Made by a program: the position numbers and the translations under genes | Notes under the pieces: model-generated | The model's input: only the letters and a program-made list of their open reading frames with translations | What the model was told of the DNA's origin: nothing | The model's database searches: none | Part shown: positions 8,488 through 16,741 of the stretch, in pieces | Position numbering within the stretch: the first letter of the stretch is position 1 | Layout of the letters: every line of letters begins with the position of its first letter | Source: Flavobacteriales bacterium | GTDB lineage: Bacteria > Bacteroidota > Bacteroidia > Flavobacteriales > Flavobacteriaceae | Direction of reading: 5' to 3' | NCBI GenBank assembly: GCA_017302935.1 | Contig: JAFLBT010000006.1 | Location: 1 to 40,154 of the forward strand | Length of the DNA stretch: 40,154 bases

Positions 8488-10668
8488 TTATAAAACCAAT
8501 AATCCGGCATTTCGAAGCGATTTAATTGGTTTTGCATACCAAAACAACTCAAAATCTTCAAAGTGCAATTCAAAATCTTGTTTTACTTGAGAAAAAGTCA
8601 ATGTTTTGGAATTCGCAATCGAAATTTTATCCAAAAATTCAATCAACCAAATTGCTTTTCCTTTTTCTAATGAAATTTCAATTGTATCCATTTTGGTATG
8701 AAAAATTAGTTTCATCATTTCCCATGATTGACCTTTTTTGGATTTTGCAAATAATTCAGAAGAAGGCTTTCCTCCTATCCAAACAATTTTTGAGGTGGGC
8801 TTTGTATTGAAAATATCTTCTTTTTCTAAACAAGAAATAATGTAATCCGGAGCAATTTTGGTTTTAGGAATTTTAAAATCAAACCAATCTTGTAAATCAT
8901 AATCAAAACAAATTCCATGCATATAATTAAAGAGTGACTTCTTTAAACCGAAACTGAATTTGTCATGATTGATACCGGTTTTGTCTGTAAACTGAATATC
9001 GTTATTGGCAAAAGTAATGTCGTTTTGTTGCGGAATTACACCAAATTCTTCGGGAAACATACCAACCGGACTATGAGCCGTCATGGCAAATTGATGCCAA
9101 AAACCGGATTGCAAAATGCCTAATTCAAACAATTGACGAACCATTTCCAAACTATCAATCGTTTCTTGAATGGTTTGTGTGGGATATCCATACATCAAAT
9201 ACGCATGCACCATAATGCCTGATTCGGTAAAATTTCGGGTGACTTGAGCTACTTGTTCAACCGTTACTCCTTTTTTTATTAGTTCTAATAATCGGTCGGA
9301 CGCCACTTCTAATCCTCCGGAAACGGCAATGCAACCGGAAGCTTTGAGTAGTTGACATAAATCGGCTGTAAAACTTTTTTCAAATCGAATGTTTGTCCAC
9401 CAACTGACCGTTAATTTTCTTCGGAGAATTTCTAAGGCTACTTCACGCATTAAAGCCGGAGGAGCCGCTTCGTCCACAAAATGGAAACCGTTTTCGCCGG
9501 TTTGGGAAATGAGTTCTTCCATTCGATCTACCAATAATTTGGCAGCGATGGGTTCATACAACTTAATATAATCAAGTGAAATATCACAAAACGTACATTT
9601 TCCCCAATAGCAACCGTGAGCCATTGTGAGTTTATTCCAACGACCATCGCTCCAAAGACTGTGCATTGGATTGGCAATTTCGATGACAGAAATATAGTTG
9701 TCCAATTGCAAGTCTGAATAATCGGGTGTGCCGACTTCGGATTGTTTGTAGTCGGGTTGAGTTGAATTGTTTTTGTAAACGACTTGATTGTTTTCGAGGA
9801 GGAAAGTACGTTTATATTGGTTGGAAGATGGAAGATGGAAGCTATAAGCCAGAAGTTCAATAGGTAATTCTCCATCATCCAACGTGATAAAATCGAAAAA
9901 TTCAAAGACGCGTTTATCCTTTAAATCACGTAATTCGGTGTTGGGAAAACCGCCTCCCATTGCTGTTTTAATTTCAGGGAAATTGGTTTTAATAAATTGT
10001 GCACATCGAAAAGCACTGTACAAATTACCGGGAAACGGAACCGAGAAACAAACCAATTTAGGTTGAATTTCAATCAGTTTCTGACTGAGAATGGAAAGCG
10101 TAATTTCATCAATATACGTTGGTTTTTGATTCAATTGATGGTATAATTCGTCAAAGGAATTGGCACTTCGCCCTAATCGTTCGGCGTATCGACTGAAACC
10201 AAAATTTTCATCCACACAGGCCACAATATAATCGGATAAATCTTCAAGGTATAATGTCGCTAAATGTTTTGCTTTGTCTTGCATTCCCATGGTTCCAAAC
10301 GCATATTCCATGTCATCCAACTGCTCAAAACGAGAGGCTTCGGGAAGAAAATTTCCGGAACAAATTTGTCGGGCTAGAGTTGGATTTTTTCCTTGCAAAA
10401 AAGAAATTACGGCATCGATGGTTTGGATATAATCATTTTGTAAAGCAAATATTCTTTCTAGGTTGGGAGTTAGGAGTTGGGAGTTGGGAGTTTGGAAAAT
10501 TCGCTCTAATCCTTTTTTTGAAAAAATTTCCAAAATCACTTCAATACCTAAATCCATTTGAAAAGAGGAAATATTTTTGGTATTAAGAAAACCTTTCAAA
10601 TAAGCTGTGGCCGGATACGGTGTATTCAGTTGGGTGAAAGGTGGCGTGATGAGCAATAAATCTTTCAA
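8488..10668 (-). CDS. B12-binding-domain radical SAM protein with CX4CX2C motif
   Basis: This large radical SAM protein (726 residues) belongs to the group with an N-terminal cobalamin-binding-like domain (LLLITPPFTQLNTPYPATAY; later VCFSVPFPGNLYSAFRCAQF and AMGGGFPNTE). The SAM-cluster motif is C353-YWGK-C358-TF-C361, so four residues rather than the usual three separate the first two cysteines; the bases read cleanly, so this is not a frameshift. A GG motif analogue (AVSGGLEVASD) and YLMYGYPTQT follow, as in radical SAM barrels. The substrate is unknown and no partner peptide or clear pathway gene is adjacent. Two heptanucleotide arrays lie in frame at residues of about 58-70 and 271-283. 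It starts 29 nt after the T9SS gene on the same strand, so a promoter of its own is uncertain. Confidence 0.8.
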   Translation of the reverse strand: MKDLLLITPPFTQLNTPYPATAYLKGFLNTKNISSFQMDLGIEVILEIFSKKGLERIFQTPNSQLLTPNLERIFALQNDYIQTIDAVISFLQGKNPTLARQICSGNFLPEASRFEQLDDMEYAFGTMGMQDKAKHLATLYLEDLSDYIVACVDENFGFSRYAERLGRSANSFDELYHQLNQKPTYIDEITLSILSQKLIEIQPKLVCFSVPFPGNLYSAFRCAQFIKTNFPEIKTAMGGGFPNTELRDLKDKRVFEFFDFITLDDGELPIELLAYSFHLPSSNQYKRTFLLENNQVVYKNNSTQPDYKQSEVGTPDYSDLQLDNYISVIEIANPMHSLWSDGRWNKLTMAHGCYWGKCTFCDISLDYIKLYEPIAAKLLVDRMEELISQTGENGFHFVDEAAPPALMREVALEILRRKLTVSWWTNIRFEKSFTADLCQLLKASGCIAVSGGLEVASDRLLELIKKGVTVEQVAQVTRNFTESGIMVHAYLMYGYPTQTIQETIDSLEMVRQLFELGILQSGFWHQFAMTAHSPVGMFPEEFGVIPQQNDITFANNDIQFTDKTGINHDKFSFGLKKSLFNYMHGICFDYDLQDWFDFKIPKTKIAPDYIISCLEKEDIFNTKPTSKIVWIGGKPSSELFAKSKKGQSWEMMKLIFHTKMDTIEISLEKGKAIWLIEFLDKISIANSKTLTFSQVKQDFELHFEDFELFWYAKPIKSLRNAGLLVL
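9821..9855 (+). repeat. In-frame heptamer array 1 in the radical SAM gene
   Basis: There are five 7-nt units of consensus nnnGAAG: TTGGAAG, ATGGAAG twice, then the degenerate CTATAAG and CCAGAAG. On the coding strand it encodes part of AYSFHLPSSNQ without breaking the frame. Confidence 0.7.
10461..10495 (+). repeat. In-frame heptamer array 2 in the radical SAM gene
   Basis: There are five 7-nt units of consensus AGTTRGG (ends GGTTGGG and AGTTTGG). Read on the coding strand it inserts QTPNSQLLTPN. The same repeat encodes NSQLLTPN in the glycosyltransferase gene at 24396-24428. Confidence 0.85.
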
Positions 10669-10696
10669 AGGAAAAAGCTTTTGGCAAAAATAGCTT

Positions 10697-12151
10697 TTAT
10701 CTTTTTATTATTTTTTGATTTGTCATCGAATTATCTGAGCTTTTAATTATACAGAAATAAATACCTGAATTTAAATTTGAAATATCAAGTTCTGAAACAA
10801 ATGATTTACTTTGAAGTACTTTTTTACCAAGATAATCATAAATCTCAATTGAATTTATTTCACTTTTTTGAGAATCGATTTTTAAAATTCCTTCAGTTGG
10901 GTTGGGATAAACCACAAAATTATTGGTTTCAAATTGATTAACTCCAAGTGTAACATCAAGAAAGTATGCCCCACCATTAGGGGCCATTACCGGTTGTGTC
11001 CAATATTCTAAAGCATTTCCAAATAAAACAGAATTTCCTTTCAACATGGTAAAATGACCAAAGTTATCATTGTCATAAGAGCTCATACCTGTGTAAGTAT
11101 TGTTATAAATCCAACTACCATTTTCATAAACAAAATGAAAGATAGGATTTTTACGTTCTACTTGTAAAACATAAAAACCGGTTGGAATTAAAAACATATT
11201 GTTACCATTTACTTTCACTTTATATTGATAATAATCGCCTTCTTGAAAAATAATATCTTCAACAAAGTTCCACTCATCAGTTGTGTCAGACCAGTCATAA
11301 ATTTTAATCATTTTTAAACCTAAAAAATCGTTTTCGGTATCATTAATGTGGTATAAATACAATTTGCCATTTGATAAACTAACACGATCAGAATGTAGCA
11401 GACTTAATTCTGGATTATAAACAAAAGATATATCGGGCATTGCAGTATTATCTACTTGTGCCCAATTTAAGTCTTCAAAATTGTATGTAATAATTAAATC
11501 ATCATTAGAATTTGTAGCGGTAGTTACAAGCTTACCCTCTTCAATATCAATTAAATTCCCAAATCCAGTACTGTTTGAAGCACCAGTTATAGTTTGTTGT
11601 AAAGAAAAAGTATCTTCATTTTGATTGTAGATATAAATTGCTCCTTCATTTATTGTACCATCTCCATTTGGATCATAGCCATATGAAGTTATAAATAATT
11701 GATCGTTGTGAAATTTTAAATTTGACCCAAAATAATCATTTTCAAATAGATTAGAAGGTTGAATTTTTAACAAATATTCCCAATTACCGTTTACTTTTTT
11801 ATACACATAAACAGCACCTCCATTGGCAACGTTTGTACTATTTGTAATTGAGCCTATATATAAATAATTCTCGGTCATTTCAATTCCTCCACCAAAGTTC
11901 TGATTAGTTTCTGGCGAGACGAATGTCCCGTTTGGTGTGATTCCTAAAGAATCCCTATTAAAAATATAAAATTTGGAAGTGCCATTTGGTGGCATTCCGT
12001 CTTGACCCGAAACTACAATTTGAGTAGAGTCAAAACTTCCAACTCCACCAAAATTAAAAACTGAAGAAAAATTTTCCGGTACAATCCTCACCAAACTTTG
12101 GCTAAAAGAATGTACCGAAATAAGTACTAAAAAAAGGTAAAACTTTTTCAT
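10697..12151 (-). CDS. Secreted protein with T9SS type A sorting domain
   Basis: This 484-residue protein has a Sec signal peptide (MKKFYLFLVLISVHSFSQ). Its long central region contains several GGGIEM / GGAVYVYKK / FGSNLKFHND-like segments, resembling the FG-GAP or integrin-like repeats of surface proteins. The last about 75 residues are a type IX secretion sorting domain: FVVYPNPTEGILKID, then EIYDYLGKKVLQS, LDISNLNSGIYFC and a basic end QKIIKR. It should cross the inner membrane by Sec and the outer membrane by T9SS, with the C-terminal domain removed and the protein released or anchored. No catalytic motif is seen. A -7 box (12179-12186) precedes it. Confidence 0.85.
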   Translation of the reverse strand: MKKFYLFLVLISVHSFSQSLVRIVPENFSSVFNFGGVGSFDSTQIVVSGQDGMPPNGTSKFYIFNRDSLGITPNGTFVSPETNQNFGGGIEMTENYLYIGSITNSTNVANGGAVYVYKKVNGNWEYLLKIQPSNLFENDYFGSNLKFHNDQLFITSYGYDPNGDGTINEGAIYIYNQNEDTFSLQQTITGASNSTGFGNLIDIEEGKLVTTATNSNDDLIITYNFEDLNWAQVDNTAMPDISFVYNPELSLLHSDRVSLSNGKLYLYHINDTENDFLGLKMIKIYDWSDTTDEWNFVEDIIFQEGDYYQYKVKVNGNNMFLIPTGFYVLQVERKNPIFHFVYENGSWIYNNTYTGMSSYDNDNFGHFTMLKGNSVLFGNALEYWTQPVMAPNGGAYFLDVTLGVNQFETNNFVVYPNPTEGILKIDSQKSEINSIEIYDYLGKKVLQSKSFVSELDISNLNSGIYFCIIKSSDNSMTNQKIIKR

Positions 12152-12178
12152 GAGGAATTAGTTAATTAACAAATTTAA

Positions 12179-12186
12179 CAAAAATA
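12179..12186 (-). promoter_or_regulatory. -7 box for the T9SS protein gene
   Basis: On the minus strand TATTTTTG is a perfect TAnnTTTG, 27 nt before the ATG. A TTTTG ends 24 nt upstream of it, slightly beyond the usual -33 spacing. Confidence 0.55.
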
Positions 12187-12291
12187 TTATGCAAAATATG
12201 CATTAGTTAACAAAATTAGTTATTTCCTAACCATTTGTTAAACCCCTTTTCTTTACTTTTTTATTCTTTATTTTTACAAAAAATTCTAACT

Positions 12292-13902
12292 ATGCCAACC
12301 GACTGTATCAGCTATCAAGAATCAGGGTATTTTTCAACGTTAATCAACGATTATTTGAATGAAAAACCGGAGTTGAAAGCTTTTTATAATCGTTTTCCGA
12401 ACTTGGAAAATTTTAAGTTACAGTTGGAAGAGAAAGGGAAAAACTTCAATGGCAATAAAAATGACAATGACAAATTAAAACGTGACGTTTTGGTTTCTGT
12501 ATTGGAAAAACAATATCAATCAATTGTTGCATCTGAAACAACATTAAACAACATTAAACTTTTAAACCATTTAAACACTTTCACGGTTACAACCGGACAT
12601 CAATTGAATTTATTTACCGGACCATTGTACTTTCTGTATAAAATTATTTCAACCATTAATTTATGTAAAGAATTAAAAGCTGAATTCCCTGAAGACAATT
12701 TTGTCCCTATTTATTGGATGGCAACGGAAGATCACGATTTTGAAGAAATCAATTATTTTACTTTTAAACATAAAAAAATCAGTTGGAACCGGGAAAGTTT
12801 TGGGCCGGTTGGACGATTATCAACCGATGGTTTAAGTGATGTTTTGGCTGTTTTTGAATCGGAAATTGGTTTAGGAAAAAATGCTGAATATCTGAAGAAT
12901 TTATTCAAAAAAGCGTATTTGGAACATACAAATTTAGCTGATGCTACTCGGTTTTTAGCGAACGAATTGTTTGCCAAAGAAGGTTTGGTTATTATTGATG
13001 GTGATGATGCTGATTTGAAAAAATTATTTATTCCGTATGTCAAAAATGAATTGCTGCATCAAACGGCTTTTGCAAAAGTGAATGAAACCATTCCATTGCT
13101 GGAAAAATATTCAGTTCAAGTGAATCCGAGGGAAATTAATTTGTTTTATATTGAAGACAATTTGCGTGAGCGAATTGTTTTTGAAAACGGAAAATATGCC
13201 GTACTTAACACAAAACTGTCATTTTCGGAAGAAGAAATGCTGACAGAAGTTAACAACCATCCGGAAAAATTTAGTCCGAATGTGTTGATGCGACCTTTAT
13301 ATCAAGAAGTCATTTTGCCAAATTTATGCTACATTGGTGGTGGTGGAGAATTGGCATATTGGTTGGAATTGAAATCGTTTTTTGAAAGTCAACATGTGAC
13401 TTTTCCGATTTTGTTACTTCGTAATTCGGTTCTGTTGGCTACTGAAAAACAAGCCACAAAAGCAGATAAATTGCTATTGACTTGGCGAGATTTGTTTTTG
13501 AATCAGCAAGCATTATTTACTCAAAAAACGAAAATTCTTTCTGATTTTACGATTGATTTTACGGTTCAAAAGGAAGCATTAAAAAAGCAATTTGAAGATT
13601 TATATAAAATTGCCGAAACCACCGACAAATCGTTTTTAGGTGCTGTAAAAGCTCAAGAAACAAAACAAATCAAAGGTTTAGAAAATTTAGAAAAGCGTTT
13701 GTTGAAAGCTGAAAAACGTGTTCACCAAGAGCATTTAAACCGCATTATTTCGTTGCAAAACGAATTATTTCCGAACCAAAGTTTGCAGGAACGAAAAGTG
13801 AATTTTTCTGAGTCTTTTGTAGAATTTGGTGAAGAATTGATTGAAAAATTATTGACGGAATTAAAACCGTTAGAAATGGAATTTAAGGTGGTGGTTTTGT
13901 AG
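12292..13902 (+). CDS. bshC: Bacillithiol biosynthesis enzyme BshC
   Basis: BshC is the putative cysteine-adding enzyme of bacillithiol synthesis, joining cysteine to glucosaminyl-malate. Family motifs present are TTGHQLNLFTGPLYFLYKI, the IYWMATEDHDFEEINYFTF block, GPVGRLSTDGL and CYIGGGGELAYWLELKSFF. A C-terminal coiled coil follows (about residues 390-500, rich in K, E and Q). At 536 residues from the ATG at 12292 it is full length. The longer frame from 12235 adds a hydrophobic non-family leader, so I reject that start. BshA and BshB are not in the window, as is common for dispersed bsh genes. It diverges from the T9SS gene and is followed by ndk, which has its own promoter. Confidence 0.92.
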   Translation: MPTDCISYQESGYFSTLINDYLNEKPELKAFYNRFPNLENFKLQLEEKGKNFNGNKNDNDKLKRDVLVSVLEKQYQSIVASETTLNNIKLLNHLNTFTVTTGHQLNLFTGPLYFLYKIISTINLCKELKAEFPEDNFVPIYWMATEDHDFEEINYFTFKHKKISWNRESFGPVGRLSTDGLSDVLAVFESEIGLGKNAEYLKNLFKKAYLEHTNLADATRFLANELFAKEGLVIIDGDDADLKKLFIPYVKNELLHQTAFAKVNETIPLLEKYSVQVNPREINLFYIEDNLRERIVFENGKYAVLNTKLSFSEEEMLTEVNNHPEKFSPNVLMRPLYQEVILPNLCYIGGGGELAYWLELKSFFESQHVTFPILLLRNSVLLATEKQATKADKLLLTWRDLFLNQQALFTQKTKILSDFTIDFTVQKEALKKQFEDLYKIAETTDKSFLGAVKAQETKQIKGLENLEKRLLKAEKRVHQEHLNRIISLQNELFPNQSLQERKVNFSESFVEFGEELIEKLLTELKPLEMEFKVVVL

Positions 13903-13910
13903 AAAAAAAC

Positions 13911-13938
13911 TTCCAACCTGAAACTTGAAACTTAAAAC
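13911..13938 (+). repeat. Heptamer array upstream of ndk
   Basis: There are four 7-nt units of form nTnnAAC (TTCCAAC, CTGAAAC, TTGAAAC, TTAAAAC). It begins 8 nt after the bshC stop, and its third unit supplies the TTG used as the ndk -33 box. Confidence 0.75.
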
Positions 13939-13954
13939 AAAAACATTACCTTTG
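13925..13954 (+). promoter_or_regulatory. ndk promoter (TTG-N19-TACCTTTG)
   Basis: TTG at 13925-13927, a 19-nt spacer and TACCTTTG at 13947-13954 match the flavobacterial sigma-A consensus at every position. The ATG follows 23 nt later. Confidence 0.85.
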
Positions 13955-13977
13955 CACCCAAATTAAAAAACATAAAA

Positions 13978-14397
13978 ATGGCTACAAATAGAACATTTAC
14001 CATGATTAAGCCTGATGCGGTTGAAAAAGGACACATCGGAGGAATTTTAAATATGATTACAGAAGGTGGTTTCAAAATTGTTTCTTTGAAATTAACTCAA
14101 TTAACCGTTGCGGATGCTCAAGCTTTTTATGCTGTACATGCAGCAAGACCTTTCTTTGGTGAGTTGGTTGAATTCATGACAAGAGGTCCAATCGTTGCTG
14201 CTATCTTAGAAAAAGATAATGCAGTAGAAGATTTCAGAAAATTAATTGGGGCAACCAATCCTGCGGAAGCTGCAGAAGGAACTATTCGTAAAAAATATGC
14301 CACATCTATTGGTGAAAACGCTGTTCACGGTTCAGATTCAGATGAAAATGCTGCTATTGAAGGAGCGTTTCATTTCGCCGGAAGAGAGATGTTTTAG
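13978..14397 (+). CDS. ndk: Nucleoside diphosphate kinase
   Basis: Ndk transfers the gamma phosphate of ATP to nucleoside diphosphates through a phosphohistidine and balances NTP and dNTP pools in the cytoplasm. The start [17 protein letters not shown] holds the conserved lysine, [12 protein letters not shown] and [10 protein letters not shown] are core motifs, and the active-site histidine is about H117 in [12 protein letters not shown]. At 139 residues it has the usual length. It is a single-gene unit with its own consensus promoter and a strong terminator, and it converges on the DUF721 gene. Confidence 0.97.
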   Translation: MATNRTFTMIKPDAVEKGHIGGILNMITEGGFKIVSLKLTQLTVADAQAFYAVHAARPFFGELVEFMTRGPIVAAILEKDNAVEDFRKLIGATNPAEAAEGTIRKKYATSIGENAVHGSDSDENAAIEGAFHFAGREMF

Positions 14398-14401
14398 TTA
14401 A

Positions 14402-14439
14402 CTGTTGTCGGTTATCGGTTATCGGTTATCGGTTATCGG
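14402..14439 (+). repeat. Heptamer array 3' of ndk
   Basis: There are five units of CGGTTAT (first one CTGTTGT) plus a partial CGG, beginning 4 nt after the ndk stop. The four CGGTTAT copies are identical. Confidence 0.9.
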
Positions 14440-14448
14440 AAAAATACC

Positions 14449-14482
14449 AAAAATCCCATTTCGTTTTGAAATGGGATTTTTT
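14449..14482. terminator. Bidirectional terminator between ndk and the DUF721 gene
   Basis: AAAAATCCCATTTC (14449-14462) pairs with GAAATGGGATTTTT (14468-14481) around loop GTTTT. A and T tracts on both sides allow termination in both directions. It is flanked by inverted heptamer arrays. Confidence 0.92.
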
Positions 14483-14513
14483 ATTTTGAAAACAAATGTT
14501 AGACAGATTTCTG

Positions 14514-14560
14514 ACAACAGACAACACTCAACTGACAACAGATAACCGAGACAAGACAAC
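14514..14560 (-). repeat. Heptamer array in opposite orientation
   Basis: About six degenerate units of ACAACAG / ATAACCG type, the reverse complement of the array at 14402-14439, end at the DUF721 stop codon. The two arrays could pair around the terminator hairpin. Confidence 0.75.
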
Positions 14561-14856
14561 TACCTCAACACCAACTCCTTCACCACTTCCTTCCGCAATT
14601 CATCATTCAACATGGTTATGATTTTTTGCTTTCCATAACTTAATTCTTCTCGCAAAACGGCTGAAGATAAAGTAACGTACAAAGTAGAACCTTTTAAAAT
14701 TACTTCTTTTGTGTAGGTATTCACGCCATTGCCCATCAACTCTTTCCATGCTTTTTCAACGTCAATTTTATCCATACCGGATTGTAGTTTATTGTTTTCA
14801 ATAAACGCTTTCAACACTTCTGTAATTGGACTATCGTTGTGCAATCTTTTACTCAT
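14560..14856 (-). CDS. DUF721 (DciA-like) protein
   Basis: This 98-residue DUF721 protein has the pattern SPITEVLKAFIENNKLQSGM, AWKELMGNGVNTYT, LYVTLSSAVLREELSYGKQK. DUF721 includes DciA, which loads or supports the replicative helicase in bacteria lacking DnaC-type loaders. A role in replication initiation is known for DciA, but only inferred for this short Bacteroidetes form. Its ATG overlaps the TAA of the upstream lipoprotein gene (TAATG), so the two are translationally coupled. Confidence 0.8.
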   Translation of the reverse strand: MSKRLHNDSPITEVLKAFIENNKLQSGMDKIDVEKAWKELMGNGVNTYTKEVILKGSTLYVTLSSAVLREELSYGKQKIITMLNDELRKEVVKELVLR

Positions 14857-15275
14857 TATTGAATAGAAATTGGTTTGAAACGTTTGTAATGATATTCTAT
14901 TTCTTGATCATTTTTAAGTACTAAAACACTATCTTTAATTTGTAGAATTTCTTCTTTCCACTTTGCATAATTTGTTTGATAGCTAATGTAATAATGACCT
15001 AAACTATCCGCAACGACAATACTTTCAGTTTCATCATTCACTAAATATTTTCCGTCAAATTGAGGAGTAACTTTCTTTCTGAAACCGGTTTTTCCATTCC
15101 ATTCAATATAATCTATCATTTCATTTATGGAATATTCTTTTTCTTGACCATCAGGCATTTGTACTTTAACAATTTCCCAATATCCATTTATTTTTGAAAT
15201 GGATTCAGGAGAAACTTTTTCCTGACAAGAAATAAAAACCATTATCAAAAGAATGTAATAATAAAAATGTTTCAT
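14856..15275 (-). CDS. Lipocalin-like lipoprotein, function unknown
   Basis: From ATG 15275 the protein has 139 residues and begins with a lipoprotein signal (KHFYYYILLIMVFISCQE; lipobox FISC). The body reads INGYWEIVKVQMPDGQEKEY, then alternating strands with WKEEILQIKDSVLVLKNDQE. The GxW start and small all-beta look resemble lipocalin-like lipoproteins of Bacteroidetes, but I cannot name a family with certainty. The longer frame to 15371 has no signal peptide logic and is rejected. Its stop overlaps the DUF721 start. It is divergent from the serine hydrolase gene, also a lipoprotein. Confidence 0.75.
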   Translation of the reverse strand: MKHFYYYILLIMVFISCQEKVSPESISKINGYWEIVKVQMPDGQEKEYSINEMIDYIEWNGKTGFRKKVTPQFDGKYLVNDETESIVVADSLGHYYISYQTNYAKWKEEILQIKDSVLVLKNDQEIEYHYKRFKPISIQ

Positions 15276-15325
15276 CGTTGTGAAAATAAAGTCTAAAATT
15301 ACAATTAATTTAAAGGAATAAAAAG

Positions 15326-15333
15326 TAATTTTG
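15326..15333 (+). promoter_or_regulatory. Candidate -7 box for the serine hydrolase gene
   Basis: TAATTTTG, a perfect TAnnTTTG, lies 51 nt before the ATG. No matching -33 TTG is seen. Confidence 0.45.
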
Positions 15334-15384
15334 ATTAAACCTTTAGAAAATAATAAAGTCTTATTGTACATAAATTAAGTTGTC

Positions 15385-16452
15385 ATGAAAAAATATTTTC
15401 CCCTTTTTTTGTTTGTAATTGTATTCTTTAATTGTTCATCTGATGAAAATACAACCGACGATTTACCAACTGAAACCATGTATTTTCCGCCGGTTTCAGG
15501 AACAACTTGGGAAACTAAAACTGTTAGTGAAATGGGTTGGAACGAAAGTCAAGTGCAACCTTTATTGGACTATTTAGAAGAAAAAAACACAAAAGGATTT
15601 ATAGTACTGGTAAATGGTAGAATTGTGATGGAAAACTATTTCAATGGTCACAATGCCAATTTACCATGGTATTGGGCGAGTTCTGGCAAAACATTAACCA
15701 CTGCTGCAATCGGAATTGCACAACAAGAAGGTTTATTAAACATCAATGATAAAGTTTCTGATTACTTAGGAACCGGTTGGACTTCTGCTCCTTTACCAAA
15801 AGAAAATTTAATCACTAACAAGCATTTACTCTCAATGACATCCGGTTTAGATGATACGTTTGGTGATGGAAACGAACCAAGCGATTTAGTTTATAAAGCA
15901 GATGCCGGAACGAGATGGGCCTATCACAATGTCTTTGAAAAATTACAAGATGTGATTGCCAATGCCTCAAATCAAACGTTTGTTTCGTATTTCAATTCAA
16001 AATTAAAAACAAAAATTGGCATGACCGGTAATTGGATTGAAAGTGGTGAATTCAATGTTTATTGGAGCACCACTCGAAGTACAGCTCGTTTTGGTTTATT
16101 AGCATTAAACAAAGGAAAATGGCAAAATGAAGTGATTATTCCTGAAGCGTTTATGATGGAATCGATTTCACCATCTCAAACCATTAATAATTCCTACGGC
16201 TATTTATGGTGGTTAAATGGTAAAGCAAATTATCGTTTACCGCAAACACAATTACAGTTTTCCGGTAGCTTGATACCAAATGCTCCTGCCGATATGGTAT
16301 GCGGATTAGGAAAGAATGACCAAAAAATCTATGTCATCCCAAGTAAAAAAATGGTAATTATTCGATTAGGTGAAGTGGCAGACGGTGAAAATTTTGCGTT
16401 GTCTGATTTTGATAATCAGTTATGGGCAAAAATTAATGCTGTGATTAATTAG
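15385..16452 (+). CDS. Beta-lactamase-fold serine hydrolase, lipoprotein
   Basis: This is a class C beta-lactamase / DD-peptidase family protein (355 residues) with a lipobox (VFFNCSSDEN), so it is probably anchored in the envelope. The nucleophile motif SxxK is S99-SGK102 (WYWASSGKTLT) and the second motif is Y180-H-N182 (YxN type). The C-terminal part has YGYLWWLNG and KKMVIIRLG, typical of this family. Members include esterases, peptidases and true beta-lactamases, so the substrate is unknown. An EstB/6-aminohexanoate-hydrolase type is as plausible as antibiotic hydrolysis. Its end overlaps the end of the convergent small membrane protein gene by 8 bp, with no terminator visible between them. 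Confidence 0.85.
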   Translation: MKKYFPLFLFVIVFFNCSSDENTTDDLPTETMYFPPVSGTTWETKTVSEMGWNESQVQPLLDYLEEKNTKGFIVLVNGRIVMENYFNGHNANLPWYWASSGKTLTTAAIGIAQQEGLLNINDKVSDYLGTGWTSAPLPKENLITNKHLLSMTSGLDDTFGDGNEPSDLVYKADAGTRWAYHNVFEKLQDVIANASNQTFVSYFNSKLKTKIGMTGNWIESGEFNVYWSTTRSTARFGLLALNKGKWQNEVIIPEAFMMESISPSQTINNSYGYLWWLNGKANYRLPQTQLQFSGSLIPNAPADMVCGLGKNDQKIYVIPSKKMVIIRLGEVADGENFALSDFDNQLWAKINAVIN

Positions 16453-16741
16453 TACCGTATTTTTCTTGAAGATAATACACTAAATCAACTTCGTAGTAGC
16501 GAATGATAATGATAAACAATGCTCCAAATAGAGCTAAAGCCCAATTGTATTTTTTAAAGAAAATAACATAAGCTGAAGAAACTCCCAATAATACAAATGG
16601 AACAGTTAGAATAGTGTTCGGAACAATCCACGCACCTCTAACGATTGCCAAAGATTTGAGCAACACAAAAAAAAGACAATAAAACGAAACTATTTTGGTC
16701 AATGAAACCAAATATTTATTGAAAACTTTTGGTTGCTCCAT
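16445..16741 (-). CDS. Small three-helix membrane protein
   Basis: This is a 98-residue protein of unknown function. Three hydrophobic segments are visible: IVSFYCLFFVLLKSLAIV (about 17-35), ILTVPFVLLGVSSAYVIFF (about 44-63) and WALALFGALFIIII (about 67-81). It begins on the last base of the ftsY stop codon (TAATG overlap), so it is translated together with the SRP receptor. The link suggests, but does not prove, a membrane role. Confidence 0.7.
   Translation of the reverse strand: MEQPKVFNKYLVSLTKIVSFYCLFFVLLKSLAIVRGAWIVPNTILTVPFVLLGVSSAYVIFFKKYNWALALFGALFIIIIRYYEVDLVYYLQEKYGTN

Noticed and set aside
12235-12291. Upstream ORF extension of bshC as a membrane leader
   Set aside because: The hydrophobic codons come from AT-rich promoter DNA; family members start at MPTDCISYQ-like sequence.
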